Assembly (NCBI GenBank): GCA_013398955.1
Contig: VWPU01013595.1
Coordinates: forward strand, 35,578 to 99,577
Source of the DNA: Callaeas wilsoni
Lineage: Eukaryota > Chordata > Aves > Passeriformes > Callaeidae
Length of the DNA stretch: 64,000 nt
Reading direction: 5' to 3'
Below are positions 1 to 13,801 of the stretch, piece by piece. The notes beneath the pieces were generated by a model. The model did not search any database. It was not told the origin of the DNA and saw only the letters and a list, made by a program, of their open reading frames with translations. Position 1 is the stretch's first letter; each line of letters starts with the position of its first letter. Made by a program: the position numbers and the translations under genes.

Positions 1-1939
1 CTAGGTGTAACTAAAACTCCAATTCCTTGAAGCCAGTCACTCATTCTTAAAATATGGTACATATGTGAAACTGTTACCTCTTCCAAAAGAGACAACTGCC
101 TTGGCACAGCAGAGTAAGTAATACTGCAGGGTAAATGGTAGGATGTGGTCACAGGTCTGAAGGAGTGTTGTAAGGAGAACCCAGCAACCCCTTGCCCTTA
201 AATTCCTTCAGTGTTCTTCCTTTAATCCCTCATACTAATGTTATTTATACAGTGTTTATTAAAAGTGGTTTCTAATTTCAGGTGCCTCACTGAAACCACC
301 CAACTACTAGAGGTTTGCATACCTCCATCTCTCTCCAACTGAGATAATGGAAGTAATGGGCAATACCTGGTCTCCTCTCCTTCCCTATGGCTGCAGTAAC
401 ACATTCCCACTTTTTCAAACACCACTACTCAGCACAAATGGCTACTCAAGCTGTGTTTCCTTAAAAAGGTGGGAGTTGGGGAAGCATTGGCTATTTGGGG
501 ACTTGCAAGCAAAATATATTTTTCAAGTAAGAAGATACCAGCAGATGGATTTCACGAAGCAAAAGCATTGAGCAAAATGCCATAGCCAGTCCAAACAGTT
601 AAGAAGAAATGTGAAACTGAAACCCAACTTGTAACTGTATCTTGGCAGTGTGCAGTTGCAGGTAATAATTGTCTTCACAGTCCAAATTCTCATGCACTTC
701 CCAGCCCATGAAATGGCAAGTTGACAACATGATCATCCTGACTGGCAGACAGAGCAGGTGGATGGCAGCTTTGAACTACTTGGAAACTACAAAAGAGACA
801 CAGCCTTTAGAACATGTAAGTGCTGGTCAGCCTCTTCCATGATGACCCTCCACAACACCTCATAATGAGGATATTATCTTTTACTCACTATGCACAACAA
901 CAGAAGTGGTGGTATGTCCTCATCAACAACCAGGACAATAGAACAACTTTTAAGTTGTTACTGTTTTAAGGACAAAGAGGAGGTGATAACCAACTTCTAC
1001 CTGCAGCACCATGTAAGAGCACTGTGTTTCTTCCCCCTTTGGAAAAAGTAGGTAGATGTGGAGAAAGGTTCACAGAAGTTCTTACGCTCCATCCTACCGT
1101 TAATTTTCTAGAATTCATGGCTGCTGGCTTAGACCTAAAGCCAGTTTTGAGTATTCACTTACCTGGCACATGCAGGTGAGAAATTGGTCTGTTAGAGAGT
1201 GAGAGAGTTAAAGGCAAGAATGGACCACTACAATCACCCTTTCTAATTTCCAATGTATTTAATTTCAATCCAGTAACCCCATAAAGAACAACATAACCAT
1301 GTAGTTAAGTAAATATCTGGCTAAAACATGTCTTCTGAAAAGATATTAATTATTGTCTTAAGAAGAGTTTATGAACAATCACTAGTTAGGAGGATTTTTT
1401 TAAGTAATAAAAATAATTTCAAAATTAAGCCAAATTTCTAATTTGACTTTACTTACCCCCAGGTTCCAGATGTCTGAGACATACTTCACCAGTCTCCACA
1501 CATTCTCTTGGGCCATTCAATCATTTTTTGCTAGTACCATCTTACCATGAGGGCAATTTATACTGAGCAAGTCAGCTTTTATTCTTCTTCCTGATAAAGC
1601 TAAACCAGCTCTCCATTGAGACTCTCTACTAAAGATTCCAGGCCTCAAATCTGTTTGTGGCTTTCTGCGAAATCTTTAATCAATATCTAGGCAACTAAAA
1701 TATCTGTCACAAAATAAAGGATAATGAGACAGAAAAGGGGCATATGAGGATATGAAGGAGTGTGCACTTAAAAACAAGTCTACAACATTACAAAATACAG
1801 TGTTCAGATCTAGACTTCATCTGTTTTACTCTGTTTTGTTAAGTTCCAACCTTACCTTTAAATCTCTTAGACATACAGGAACAAAAAATTAGGGAAACCG
1901 TTGTATTTTCATGTCTGAGGACAAATTTTAGATCCCCCT

Positions 1940-2200
1940 GCGTTATGAGAGAGCTGCTTAGGCCCTGTGCAGGGCAGTGTTCAGCCAGAGGCTGGGATTA
2001 AGGAGGTGTGCAGCGTGTACCCGGGACAGCCGGAGCTGCCTGGGATCTGGCTGGAGGGGTGCTCTGCCTCTTGCTGCCAAGGGCCGGCCGGGACTGCTTC
2101 CACCCAGCCCTGCTGTAGGTCACCTGCTTGGACCCAAACAGGGCACTGATATTTGGGCTGCAGGCCGTGGCTATTCATGGACCGAGTTCATATTTGCTAA
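1940..2200. other. GC-rich patch of unknown nature
   Basis: GC-rich sequence (TGTACCCGGGACAGCCGGAG, AAGGGCCGGCCGGGACTGC) in AT-rich surroundings. It has several short open frames in all directions, which is usual for GC-rich DNA. No repeat family is recognised. Confidence 0.45.
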
Positions 2201-4019
2201 GCTGTTAATTACAGTGTAGGACTTAGTTTCTAATACCAGTGACACAGCAGGAAGCTCCCAAAGTCCCTACTTCACCGTTCTCCACTAGTACCAAGGGGAC
2301 TCCATACTACTACTTCTTTCATTATGCTTTTAAAAATGATCAGATTGCAGTTTCAAGAAGGAGTCATCCTTGGAATGGCATATATTTAAAAGAAAAGCAA
2401 TTTCCAATTACTACAGTCTGTAAAAGCCAGAGATCAGATTCAATTACACTGCACTTTGCAATTTACAATCTGTTGGTGTTCATTTCAGCAGAAGCTTGTT
2501 AAATGCTCTCTTGCTGCAGACCTCCAAAATGTTCTTGCCAACTGAAAGAGCAGTGGTCCTTAGTCCAGAGCCTCAGCATAGCTTAAGCCATTAAAATCTG
2601 GGTCAGACTCCAGCCTCTGCTCAGAAACTCCACTCAGGCAAGGATGGCACATGGCTGGGTTTCAGCCCAATGAAGGAACAACCTGGTGGGCTACTGAGCA
2701 AAGTTGGTGTGAGCCCACATTTAAAATGTGAAGTCACCAGAATACACAAATATGCAATACATCAGATTCTGACAGGCTCACTGACCTATAACGTGATTCT
2801 AAATCCAGAATTTGAATGTCCTTGAATTTCCCTTTTTTGAGAATGAGGCTCTCTGGCTTCACAGTTTGGTTGCTATTGCTGTGGCCCATAAATCCCCAGA
2901 GATAACAGGCATGTGGTGAAGGCGCTTGTCCTAATGTTTCCTGATGCACATTCAGCACATCCTCAACCCAAGGCAGGTGGCAAAATCCAAGAGAAGGACC
3001 ACAAAGGCAGTAGAGTCCCAGGCAGGTGATCTTTGCAAGCCTCTTCTTGTAAGTACAATGCAAAATATCCCTTAGGCATGCTACTATAAAAATTAAGCAG
3101 CAGTGGTAAAGCAAATAGAATTGTATCCGTTCATACTAGATCAAAATGTGGTGCTCTCTAGGAAACTATATATCAGTGGTATATAACTAATTATTTGAAA
3201 ACACAGGTTTCCAAAGAATCCATGGCTCAGGGGACATGCAAAGTGTCTTTTGATGTGTTACAATAAAGCAGATTCAATATATACCATAAAAGTTGATAGC
3301 AAAAATATTTGCAAAAATGGAAAATTATTACATTTCTAAACTCATCTCAGAGCTAACTCACTCCCCCCATTTTCTGCACATCTACTTGTATGGACCTTGT
3401 CAAATATCTGAAAACATGAAAGTAAAGCAGAGGAGGAGAACAACAACAGAAACAATAACAAGCTTCCCTTATTATTTAAAGATGAGACATATTTTCCAAC
3501 AAGAAGAGTGCCAGAAACACTGAACCGATCCTCTAACAAGGCAAATCAAAATGCTTTAAGATTTATTTAGGAGACTAGATATCAACAAAAATCACTTCCA
3601 TTAAATCTCGCCTGTTAACAATGGCTTAGTATAAAATTAGCATACTCCTGAATGGGCCATTGACCTGAGGCTGTGGTTATTTACCTGCAGTGTGATAGTG
3701 CAGTGCACCATGAAAGTTCAAAGTGGACAGCTGATCATGGGATGCATTAATTTTGTGTATCAATTCACGTTTATTTTAAATAATGTGACCTCTCTGCTCC
3801 CCTTTCTGCATTTCATTTTTTTAAGTTTGCCTTAGTAGGTGTTAGTAAGTTTTCATTTTTGTATTGGTTTTGGTTGTGGTAGAAGCCAAACATACTTATC
3901 TGCTATTGTTCTACTAGTACTGAACTACATTACCAGTGACATGGGCTACAGGGGTTTTGTGTAATCAGGATAAATCAGAGTAATTTCAGAGAAATGCGTG
4001 GAGTCAAGCTCAGATTGCA

Positions 4020-4330
4020 CAAATTGCTCCAAAGTCAGCGGAGGAATCGGGTCGTATAGCAGACGGCAATCTAAAACCTAGGTTTGAACAGGTGTCCGTT
4101 GACCCTCCTGCCACGAAGAACGATCAGAAAAAGTACCAGGGGAGGATGAACGGGAACGAATCCTGAAGGAGCTGAAGGCATGAGAGCCCTCGTTCTCCCA
4201 GAAGTCCAAGAACTGCAAAAGCACGCAGCAGCCTGCAGGGTTGCTGGCTCTTACTGTGCCAGCCCCTGGGGGAGCACAGCCAGGAGTGCCCTTGGGCAGC
4301 ATCCAACAAGGGGTTTTGTCCCTAAGCAGT
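4020..4330. other. CpG-dense patch of unknown nature
   Basis: Roughly ten CpG dinucleotides fall within about 200 bases (GGAATCGGGTCGTATAGCAG, GACGG, TGTCCGTTG, CCACGAAGAACGATC, GAACGGGAACGAATCC), whereas the surroundings are almost free of CpG. I recognise no repeat family or protein in it. The minus strand is open for 75 codons with an Arg/Ser-rich stretch (RIRSRSSSPG), but nothing shows it is translated. Confidence 0.5.
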
Positions 4331-5256
4331 GGGGCTAAGGAGGTTCCAAGGAGGAGGTAAAGCTGACTTTGGCAGCCTTGAGAAAAATCTCAAGGCAGTT
4401 TTTGAGGTGAAATGAGGGGAAAGCTAGGAGACAGACAAACTTGGAAATGCAGCAGCTGCAATATTCATTGAAATTTAAGTCACATATGGATTAAAAATGA
4501 AGACATAACTTCTGAGCTGTGAGTGTCACTGGGAAAAGAAGACAGGCAATTCAGTACAAAGGGAGTTTCGAAGCTCTGTGTTTTTAGCTAAACAAACTAA
4601 ATGTTAACAGGAGACACTGACATGAAGTTGGCTTTTATAAGGAAGAACTTTCCCTTCCTCCTCCCAGCACGGCAGCAAGCCAAGCTGAAAGCCGATGATC
4701 AAAGGTCAGTCACCGCTCCTGAATCTCACTAGTTATCAGGATCTCTGCTGGAAACAAATGCTTTCACACCGCAGTCGAGCACGTTTATAAGGGCTGCTGA
4801 AAGCTACATTTCAATTAATGCAGAGGTAATACACTTTGGGTTCTGGGCAACATCAGCATGGAGATATTTCGAGTGGCAGTGAGTCAATACTCTATTACTA
4901 GCAGCTCTGCAGGCAGAGTGCCCGCTAGGAATAGGGAGGCAGCTATGCTCTCCCCTACCAGGAGTGATCCAGGGTGGGGAAGCATCCAGTTTTGCTGTTT
5001 GCCCTGTGCTAGGTTTTTTGGATAAGCTGAGATCTTTGGTTTCTGTGATTATCAGCTCAGCAGCACTGTTAGAGCCCTACATTTAATGTAACAACATTTC
5101 AAAACTTGCCTCAGAACAAAACCAAGCTTTTGCAGATGAAAAAGCTGATAACATAAATTTTGAGAGCCAGCTTTTGTCTGCACTACTCAAGTAGGTCTTA
5201 GTGGTCTGCCTGCCTACATGCCCCTAAAACTTCACATCTCATCACTTCTGCTGGAA

Positions 5257-5302
5257 AATAATATATATATCTACATATATATAGAGAGATATATATCTAT
5301 CA
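5257..5302. repeat. AT-rich microsatellite (TA/TATC-type)
   Basis: Alternating TA interrupted by CTAC, GAGAGA and CTATC. Parts are self-complementary (AGATATATATCT). Confidence 0.8.
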
Positions 5303-7381
5303 CTTACAAGTGATCACACAACTAGGGTCACAGAGATAATTAGTTAGGGAAGGAACCAGACAGCATTTCACATTTCCTGCACAAAAGACCCATTAGTTTC
5401 TCTTAGTTTGGGTCTTGGCTATAAACTGCATTCCACTTTTTGACCTTGAGCTGTTGGGAAATATTTTCTGGACTAAACAATTAGGAAGAAAGTGGAACAG
5501 TACATGAGAATTGGTGTGGCATTGTGTACTTTTGAGTGGGATGGCCTTGGCCCATTGATGGCAGATAGGCCACACCTACCTGTAATTTTCTGTCCCTCTC
5601 AGAATGGATCCTGGTATGAACAAGTTACTGAAGGAGAAATTTAGAAAAAATACTTAGGGATCTGTCTGAAAAGCATCATACTCCTTAACAAAAAGGAAGG
5701 GAATTGGATTTTTTTCCTTTGAGACTGTCCCTGGCAACTCCATGCTGCTCTGTCACATGCATACACCACAGTGCCTGGTGGAAAAACAAGAACTTAAGAA
5801 GGGAAGTGGCAAAAACACTCATCTAATATGGGTGGGCTAAAATAGCACTAAAGAGGAAATAAAAGATGATATATCCACAAACACTGATTAAGTTGTGGGT
5901 GTTAATGAAGAACAAAACTTTTCTTCATTGAGCTAAATAGTAGCTGGGACTGAACATTACCCAATATGCATAAAACAGAGAAACAAAGCTGTATTTTTTG
6001 AAATGAATGAAATTCTCTTGGGAGATGGTTGTAACAAAGTCTAGGCAGAAAGGAAGACCCATTTCAATCCACAGAGTAGGATTTAAAGCCATAGACTTCT
6101 CTTTTCATCAGGGCTCATTTCATCCTCCAGCAGGCAGAGAAAGGAACGACAGAGGAAACCAATCCAACAGCTTCAGGAAAAAAAGCCGAACTAACTGATA
6201 AGTTGGAAAATAGCAGCTCAGCATGCCTCGTGGGTTTTCCCTCCCCCTTTTAAATTATTGCAGCATTTATTCTTCCGCACTCTATTCAAGTTCCTTGTAT
6301 GTTCATCACTTCAGAAAGGAATTTGAGTGGAGTGGGAATGCATAGCCAAGTAGATGATTTGGATTTACTTATGGCTTTCTCAAAAATTGCAGATTTATCT
6401 TTGTATCAGCAGATTTTGGAGATGTGCCAACTGAGAAGGTAACACACTAGGAAAGCAGTAGTTCCATTTTTTTCTGCTTAGCAATTACCGCTTCAATTAA
6501 AGTTGGGAGAAATTGTTTTCGAGTCTTTGTCATATTGTTGAAATATGTTGAAATGCAAAACTGCTTGTTGTTCAGCAAATAATCTTTATGTCATGCAGCA
6601 TTTAAAACCCTATAGTGACAGATCTCTGCATAGGATACCTCCACATTTGTACAGAGCTTCCTGACTTCACTGTGGCTTAGAAAAGATGTGGAGCTCACTG
6701 CACATGGAGTCCACATCAGCAAAAACCATCAGTAAAATTTTACATGTTACAAAAGACTCCCAAAACACCAGATTTCTATGTACCTGTATCTTCCTTGCCA
6801 AAGCAGTGCCACTGTGGAAAAACTGAGATGAAGAGGGCAAAGTTTCCTTTCTTATTCTTTATCAGGGCAAAGAGAATCTGGCTTTCACTTGCTGCTTTTC
6901 TCCTAGGTCTGCTGTTCCAGCTGACCTTTGAGCAGGGCACTGAACACAGTGCAGAAAGCAGCATTGTAGTTCAGCTCCCTTGAATCACCCGTTTTCCATG
7001 TGGAGTTTAACCTCATTATGACCTCTGTCACACTCAAAAATGGACCCTTGACATCCACAGACTACAATTTAATCTGTTCCACCTCCCACAGAGCACTTAG
7101 TACTGAAACAAGGATGACTGCGTTTCTTTAGAAGTTTGTCACATTTTATTTTGCAGATCAAAAAATTAAGACATCATATGTATCAAATTCACCCACTTGA
7201 GTTACTTTGCATATAAGTTTGGTTTCATTAGTTGTTCTGTATGCTGTATTCATTTTGAGCACAAAGATGAAAACCCCAGCCAGAGCCAGGTCCTGCTGAA
7301 AGCTCTGACTCATTCTCATATTTCTCTTTGCTCCAGGGCCTCTTTCTTCCTAACCTTTATATTCTTTCACTGTAAAAAAGA

Positions 7382-7403
7382 CTCAAAAAAACCCCAAAAA
7401 ACC
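7382..7403. repeat. Short A/C-rich low-complexity tract
   Basis: CTCAAAAAAACCCCAAAAAA followed by CC. It matches the start of the tract in intron 1 of PPP1CB apart from one A. Confidence 0.65.
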
Positions 7404-10400
7404 TCTTCCCCCATTTGCTGATGCTAGCAAGAGTAAATGGTTTTTGTTCACAGTCTTAATATAGCATCATCACCATTCTCCTCCAGGTTTTCAATGAAGC
7501 TGCCTACTTCATCTCATCAGTAGTCACCAAAATCAGTTGAAACGTTTCTATGGATTCCAATGGGCACTGAAATAGGCCATTACAAAACCCAACTTGTGCA
7601 GTTTTACTAAAATCTACTTCATTCTAGGTGATTTTTTTCAGAAAGGATTTTAATACTTGAGTCCATTACATAAGTTACAGAACAACCCATAGGCCCATGG
7701 CTGCCAAAGTGAAATAAATGGAAACATTCATTGAAAACATGCTTGCAACACACACAAGAGCTCTGCATCTCCCAATCTTCTGCAACTGGGATGGGAAAGG
7801 ACTTCTTGGGTTCAACAAATTAGTGACCATAACCAAAAACCTTCAAGCCTTTCAGTTAACCTGGCAAAGTTTGCAATCAGAAGGCAAAGGAGAAGACAGT
7901 CCTCTTACCAGTCTTCCCTCTGTGGCGTTTGCTGTGATAGTTTAATCTTTGCTAACCTCTGACAGATGCACCAACACTCTTCCCCTGACTTATGTGGTGG
8001 CTCACCTTTGTTCTTCACACATTAATCTGTGCTAAGGCCAATTGCAGCACTTCAGCTACAACAGGCAAGAAGTACTAGGCTCACATGATGAAGTTTGTGG
8101 CAGGCAAAAGCTCATCAAAAAGGGGGCTTAATTATCTCTTTTTCCTTTTTTAACACCTATTGAATCTTGTCCTGTAATCTCAGGCAACACTTCTCACTCA
8201 TGGTGTGCCCGTGAGTGAGAACACGTTCAGTGTCTGGCACAGCCCTTCTTGCAAGTGTTCTTCTGGTGCTGCTGTTTCTTCTCCCAGTTTTGAAAATCTA
8301 ATTGTGATTTGCAACACACAAAACACCTCAGCAGAGGATCAGCATTTCAAGGTGGCTCTCATTTTTTTTAATGCTGTTTCCTCACCACATCATACAAATA
8401 CTTTTGTTCCCACTTAGCTTATTGTAACTTTGGATATGTTAGCTGGTGGGTTTGCTTCACATAGCAGTGAGTGCAGAGCAAGATGACTACACTGAACAGA
8501 GAAAAGTTTTCCTCAAGGAAGGGATTATTCAGCTCAGTCATAGGCTCGTTTATATCAGATTCTGTCATCAGAGGGTCATGCTCCAGCTGAGGTGACTTGA
8601 TGTTCTATAGCTTTCAGAACCAAAGTCCAAGAAGAAGAAATAAAATCCCCATACCCTATCAGTCTTCAGCCAGGTTGAAGACTTTTCCTCCTTCCTGGCA
8701 AGAAAACCAGCATCAGCAGCGTTATGTAACTCCCACTGATTGTGGGCCCCAGGAGCCACTGTTTCTAAAGCATTGTGCTCTGCACCTCGCATTTTCACAC
8801 TACTCCCTAATGTCTCTTCCCAAAACTGGTACCTACAAGCCCAGCCCAAGGCTTTCAGGCCCTTTTACAAGGGCCTCACTTCCTTAAAGGCCTCACTATC
8901 AGATCTTCAGTCTTCATTCCCGTGGATATCCTGTATCTCCTAGCCAGACTATTTCCCTCCTCATGAGAGTTTATGTCTGCTCCCTTCACCTAGGGTGAAT
9001 AAATTAGAATTAAAGTTGAACTCCTGCTCCTCTGAGGGGTCCAGCTCACCATATGACAGGAGGATCTCCACAAGGGGTGGCTTGGCCCATTGGCATCCAA
9101 GTGCTCATTCCATCTGAGCTTCTGGGACACTGTCTGCAGCTCAGCAGGGCAGATAGACACGTCTAACTTTAAACATGAGAGCAGCCCCCAGGAATCAGAG
9201 TAGTGACATTGCCTACTCACCTACCTAAATGCTTAACTGCATCAGAGCTGATGTGACATAACTTTGGCTCTGGATTTAAATGCTGGAGGCTGAGTTTTTT
9301 GCTTGCTGCTTTAAAGGAACATAGCAAGCCTCCTTTTTCAGATACTGAACTCCAGCTGGTTTAGCTAATGTCAGGGGAAATCATGAGTCCTTTGGAAATC
9401 TCTGAAATTTAGGCACATAATGTGTAAAGGAAGATTGCACAAACAATGCAGCCAAATAAGTAAATCTTGGCAATAAAACAGCCATTTACTGAGGAAACAG
9501 CATACAGAGAAGAGGAATTAGCTGGGAAGTACTGTTTTGTAAAATTATTTGTCCAATTTCCATGTAAGCTATCAGCAAATCTTGGAAATTACCTTGGAGA
9601 TTTCCATCCACTGAAACACTGCTGCCAGCTCTCTATTTCCATGCCACAGAGATAAAAAAGATCTGTTGAGCAGTCCTGCCTTGCTTCCATGCTGCTCTTA
9701 CACAACTTTTCCACTATTTTCTACATGGTGATGTTTTTAAAAAATAAAAACTTCCACCTGGCATAGGACACTGTTGCTCTCCCTCTCTCCATTTCTGAAG
9801 CACAGTAGGATCAGTGATTCACCATGGCTAACAAAGAAGGAGCTGCAGACTGGCTCTAGGAAAAAAAAAATCAGATGTACAACTCTACTATTGTGAGAAA
9901 CGAAGCCAACTCCGCCAGCCCTGCACTGCCACTGCAGCACAGAGTTGTTGGTGCAGAGAGAGTCATGAAGGCTTGGAAAGAGACCCTAGGAAGCTGCAGT
10001 TCTACCAGTCCTCCTGAGATTCACTGGAGCAGGATCATAAAGTTAGGTTGCCATTTATTTCCACATTAACTCCACTGAATAAGAGTGGGCCAGGTACAAA
10101 CACTAAAACAAGAACAAACCTGGCCTTTAATCCAAACTCTGAGACTTGACACAAGCATAAAAATGTAATATAGTAAATATATATATTTTTAAAAGGTTCA
10201 ATTTCCTTCAAATGCACTTATCTCTAGGGTCACAGCTGTCAGCCAAAATCTCTCTATCTCCAGAGATAAATAGTGAGATTATGAGATCATATCCTCTGAA
10301 ATGAATTCCCTGGTATTCAGTTTCTCCAGCTTTGATCCATGAATTCTGCACAAAATGTTTCAGGGAACACAGTGCATCTCAGCTAAAGATTACTTGTTAA

Positions 10401-13400
10401 TAAGCAAGATTATTTTATGAACACAGAAATTAGAGAAGGTCAATAAACAAACCCTATTTTAATAACATCTTTTGCATTGTTTTCCCAAGAGAACCAGAGC
10501 AGAAAGAGAATTGATGTTTCTATGAAAACTCCAGCTCCGCATAATCTGCTGCTGTTAATCAGTGCTCTTAATTGCTCTGGGGCAAGACTGTTTGCAAGAG
10601 CTGAGGGTGAGGCCTCTCCTGGATTGGGGGTCAAAGACAACTATGCTGAAATGAGCAATAGTAATATGATAAAAACCAGAAATAAGGTGCAGGAGAACAT
10701 GGGCCTCTCCAAGAAGTGCAGAATGCATCTTAGGCAGACGGGTTATGTGCTTTTAGAAGTAGGTTGCAATTAAATCATCCACCAGTAAGTGGGTGAATGG
10801 TCATTTCTTTGGCTGAGCAATAAGCAGGAGAGCTTAACAGTGTGCTAAAACATTTTATCCCCTGCATGGCCATTTTCAGCCTGTGGCTCGCCTTTTGAGG
10901 TATCACCGGATTAAAAATGTTCTTCCGTGAAGGTACTGCCACACTGCAGCAGATGTCACTGACTTGGCACTATTTGAAGAGTCTATTAAAAGTAACGTAA
11001 TTAATTACTTGGACTGTCATCACAGCACTGCTTTTGAGATATTTAAAATGGTTTATTATTGATAGCCTCATGCTGGAATGTGCTGAGCACCTTCACACTC
11101 ACCCCTGGACACTAAGACAAGGGCCAGTGCGGGCTCCCCACACACGGAGCATCCTGTCTCCTTCCGAGGCTGCTGCTTCATGTGGCACTCAGCACAGAGC
11201 CACCACTCCTGGGAGACCTGAGCCAGCAGCAGGCACTGTGGCCAGCCCTGGGTGTGTGGAATACTGAATCCTGTATCAGTTGATGATTTGGGAAAGCGAT
11301 ATTCACTGCAGCTGCGTAGGACCCACACCAGAGTGGAGGAGCATGACAAAAAGGGAGCAGCAGGGATGAACTGCTCCACACTGTACATAAACCCAGTACC
11401 CTCTGCCTTGCTCGAGGGACCGATCGCATGCAACCTGTGGTGACAACAAGGATGAAGAGAGGAGTCAGGATGAAGGAGAAAAATTGAGCCTTGGAAAGGG
11501 GGAAGGAAAGATGCTTTTTCTGAGTGTTTTAGTGTTTGTCTTTTTGCATTCCAATACCCAAATAATTAATTAAATACATAAATAATTGGCAATATATTAA
11601 TTCAATTTCCCTCAAGTGTAGCCCATTTCGCCCATGATGGTAACTGAAAGTGATCTCCCTGTCCTCATTTCAACATATAAGCTTTCTCATTCCTGATCTT
11701 TCTATTCTCTCTCCCCTTCCTGTTAAGGAGGAGAGCGAGTGAGCAACTGGTGGGAGTTTGGCTGCCAGTCATGGCCATCCCACCACACTTAGATACCAAA
11801 CATCTCACACGGACAAATACTGAATCATATGCAGGGAACTGGGAACTACAGCACTTATGGAAACCTCAATGAAAGGGATGGCTCCTGGTGCCCACTGATC
11901 ACCAAACTCAGACAGAGCTATGCCACCACCTTTGCTAAACTGTCTGGCTGCATCTAGTTTCTTCATGAGGAAGTGTCTCTTGGGTTCTGCTAAATTTCTG
12001 CCAACACATTTGACTTCCATCTTGGGACAGAAAATGCAGTATAGCAAAATATCCTTGAAAAATTGCTGAGCTCTGCTCTATGGCAGTTATGACAGCATCT
12101 ATTGCCAATAAAATGAAAAGGAACAAATTCTGAGAGGCGAAAAAAAATCTATAGGCATACAGAGGATAAAAGAAGTAAGAGTAATCTACTGCCTAGGTCT
12201 CTAAAGCACAAATCTTTGGTTAATTTCAGTTGCTGATATTGCTGCTGTTTGTTTCATTTCAGACATACCACCAGGAACCAAAAAAGAAGCATCACATGTA
12301 GGGTTGGATTATAGAAGATAATTTACACACAGCTTCCTCTCAAAATTGGTTCAAAATGTCTCAGATGTGAGCCAGGCCATGCATGCTAAGATATCCCTAA
12401 CTAGAGTACAAATAAATGTGAAATTGAAATATGAAAAGAGAGGGATGTCTCCAGGCATCTTTCTCAGCATCGTCCCTCAGTGATATGGAAGACAGTCATT
12501 GGCACATTAATGACAGTCATGTTCAGTATTAAAGGGAACTTTTCTCAAGTGCTACCAAGGGCCAAGAAATATTACACGGGAAGTAATATAAGTGTGGTTT
12601 AAGTAGAAAGAAAGTAGAACACAAGCAGATCTAGGACCTCACTTGAAGTGTGTTGAATAGAAAGGGTAGAAAGCCCTTGACTCAGTGATGCTTTATATCT
12701 TTCTTGAGAGAGAAGCATTCAAACTAGCATTTTCTCTGTAGGAAACAAAGCTACAGATACTCCTCTAAGCCCAGAGACAAATCTGAAAAGTAACAATAAT
12801 GAAAATGAACTAGAAGTGAAAGCAAGGATCTCGCTAGGTATGACTGTGTCATGCAGTTTGGCAGCTATGCAAGCTAATATATTTTGGGCTGCAAACACAT
12901 ATACATGATGTGGTGCTGTGCCAAGTGATTCAGGCTGGCTCTAGAAGAGACAGTTGTGTAACCAAAATCTCTATGGCCATGTTTGCTTTGCACCCCATTT
13001 GATCCCAGAGGAGTAGAATGTTTTACCCTAGCAGCAGGCAGCATCAGAGCAACACTTGAGCTGGCCAAATCCAGACTAATTTTCAGCTACAATGCAGGTC
13101 CTCCACCTAGGGAAGTTTTCCCATTGAAGAAAGAAAGGCTGTGGGAAAAAAAAAAACCCAACACCCAGGAATCCTCTATACAGACCATCATGGCTGGTTG
13201 CACTTACTTGAACAGATGAAGTATTCCTTGTAGCTGCCACAAGATCTGCTAGATGCTGTCTGCTGGCCACAGTGGTATTCCCAATGAGGCAAACTCTCTC
13301 CTTTGGAACTGGAAAAGGCTGTACTTAATCCCAAAGCAGAGACTGTGGATGAACAGGCTAAATTTTCCTCTGTTTGAACTCTGAATTTACATGAGAAGTT

Positions 13401-13801
13401 TACCATTTGAGTATCATCCTATTCTGCACTGATTTCTTTTTCTCCCTCACTGTCTGCAAATTGAAAGAAATGGATTAACTAGAATTCAGTTGACCTTCTG
13501 TTGTTTAAAACCAAGTCTTACTTGTCATGCTCATACAAGGTGGCACAGAACTAAGCAGACATCCAACCTAGACAGGCAGGCTTTTATGTTATGTAAAGCA
13601 TAAGCAGATTTCAAAGCAAAGCTACTATTAACCTCTGCCTAATTTTTTCTAAAAGGATTTTTTTAAAAGAATTTGAAAGCAGGGCAAAGCAAAAACTGTA
13701 TTTCAGAAAAAGGCTTGTTAAGCAAATGCCAGCGAGATAATACATGACTCAAGCATACTGCAATGCTTCCCTTCATCTGTCTTCCCATTTACAGGATCAA
13801 A

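Larger units (their letters stand above)
1..13801. other. Gene-poor region, left part
   Basis: No exon with a recognisable protein or good splice context was found. Open frames are all short and overlap on both strands as expected by chance. Apart from the two GC-rich patches, the TA microsatellite and the A/C tract, I see nothing identifiable. Confidence 0.6.

Noticed and set aside
2734..3114. 126-codon minus-strand open frame, cysteine-rich
   Set aside because: No signal, domain or repeat pattern is recognisable and no supporting splice or promoter sign is seen.
5257..5302. TA-rich sequence as a possible origin or promoter element
   Set aside because: It is a simple microsatellite with no gene next to it.
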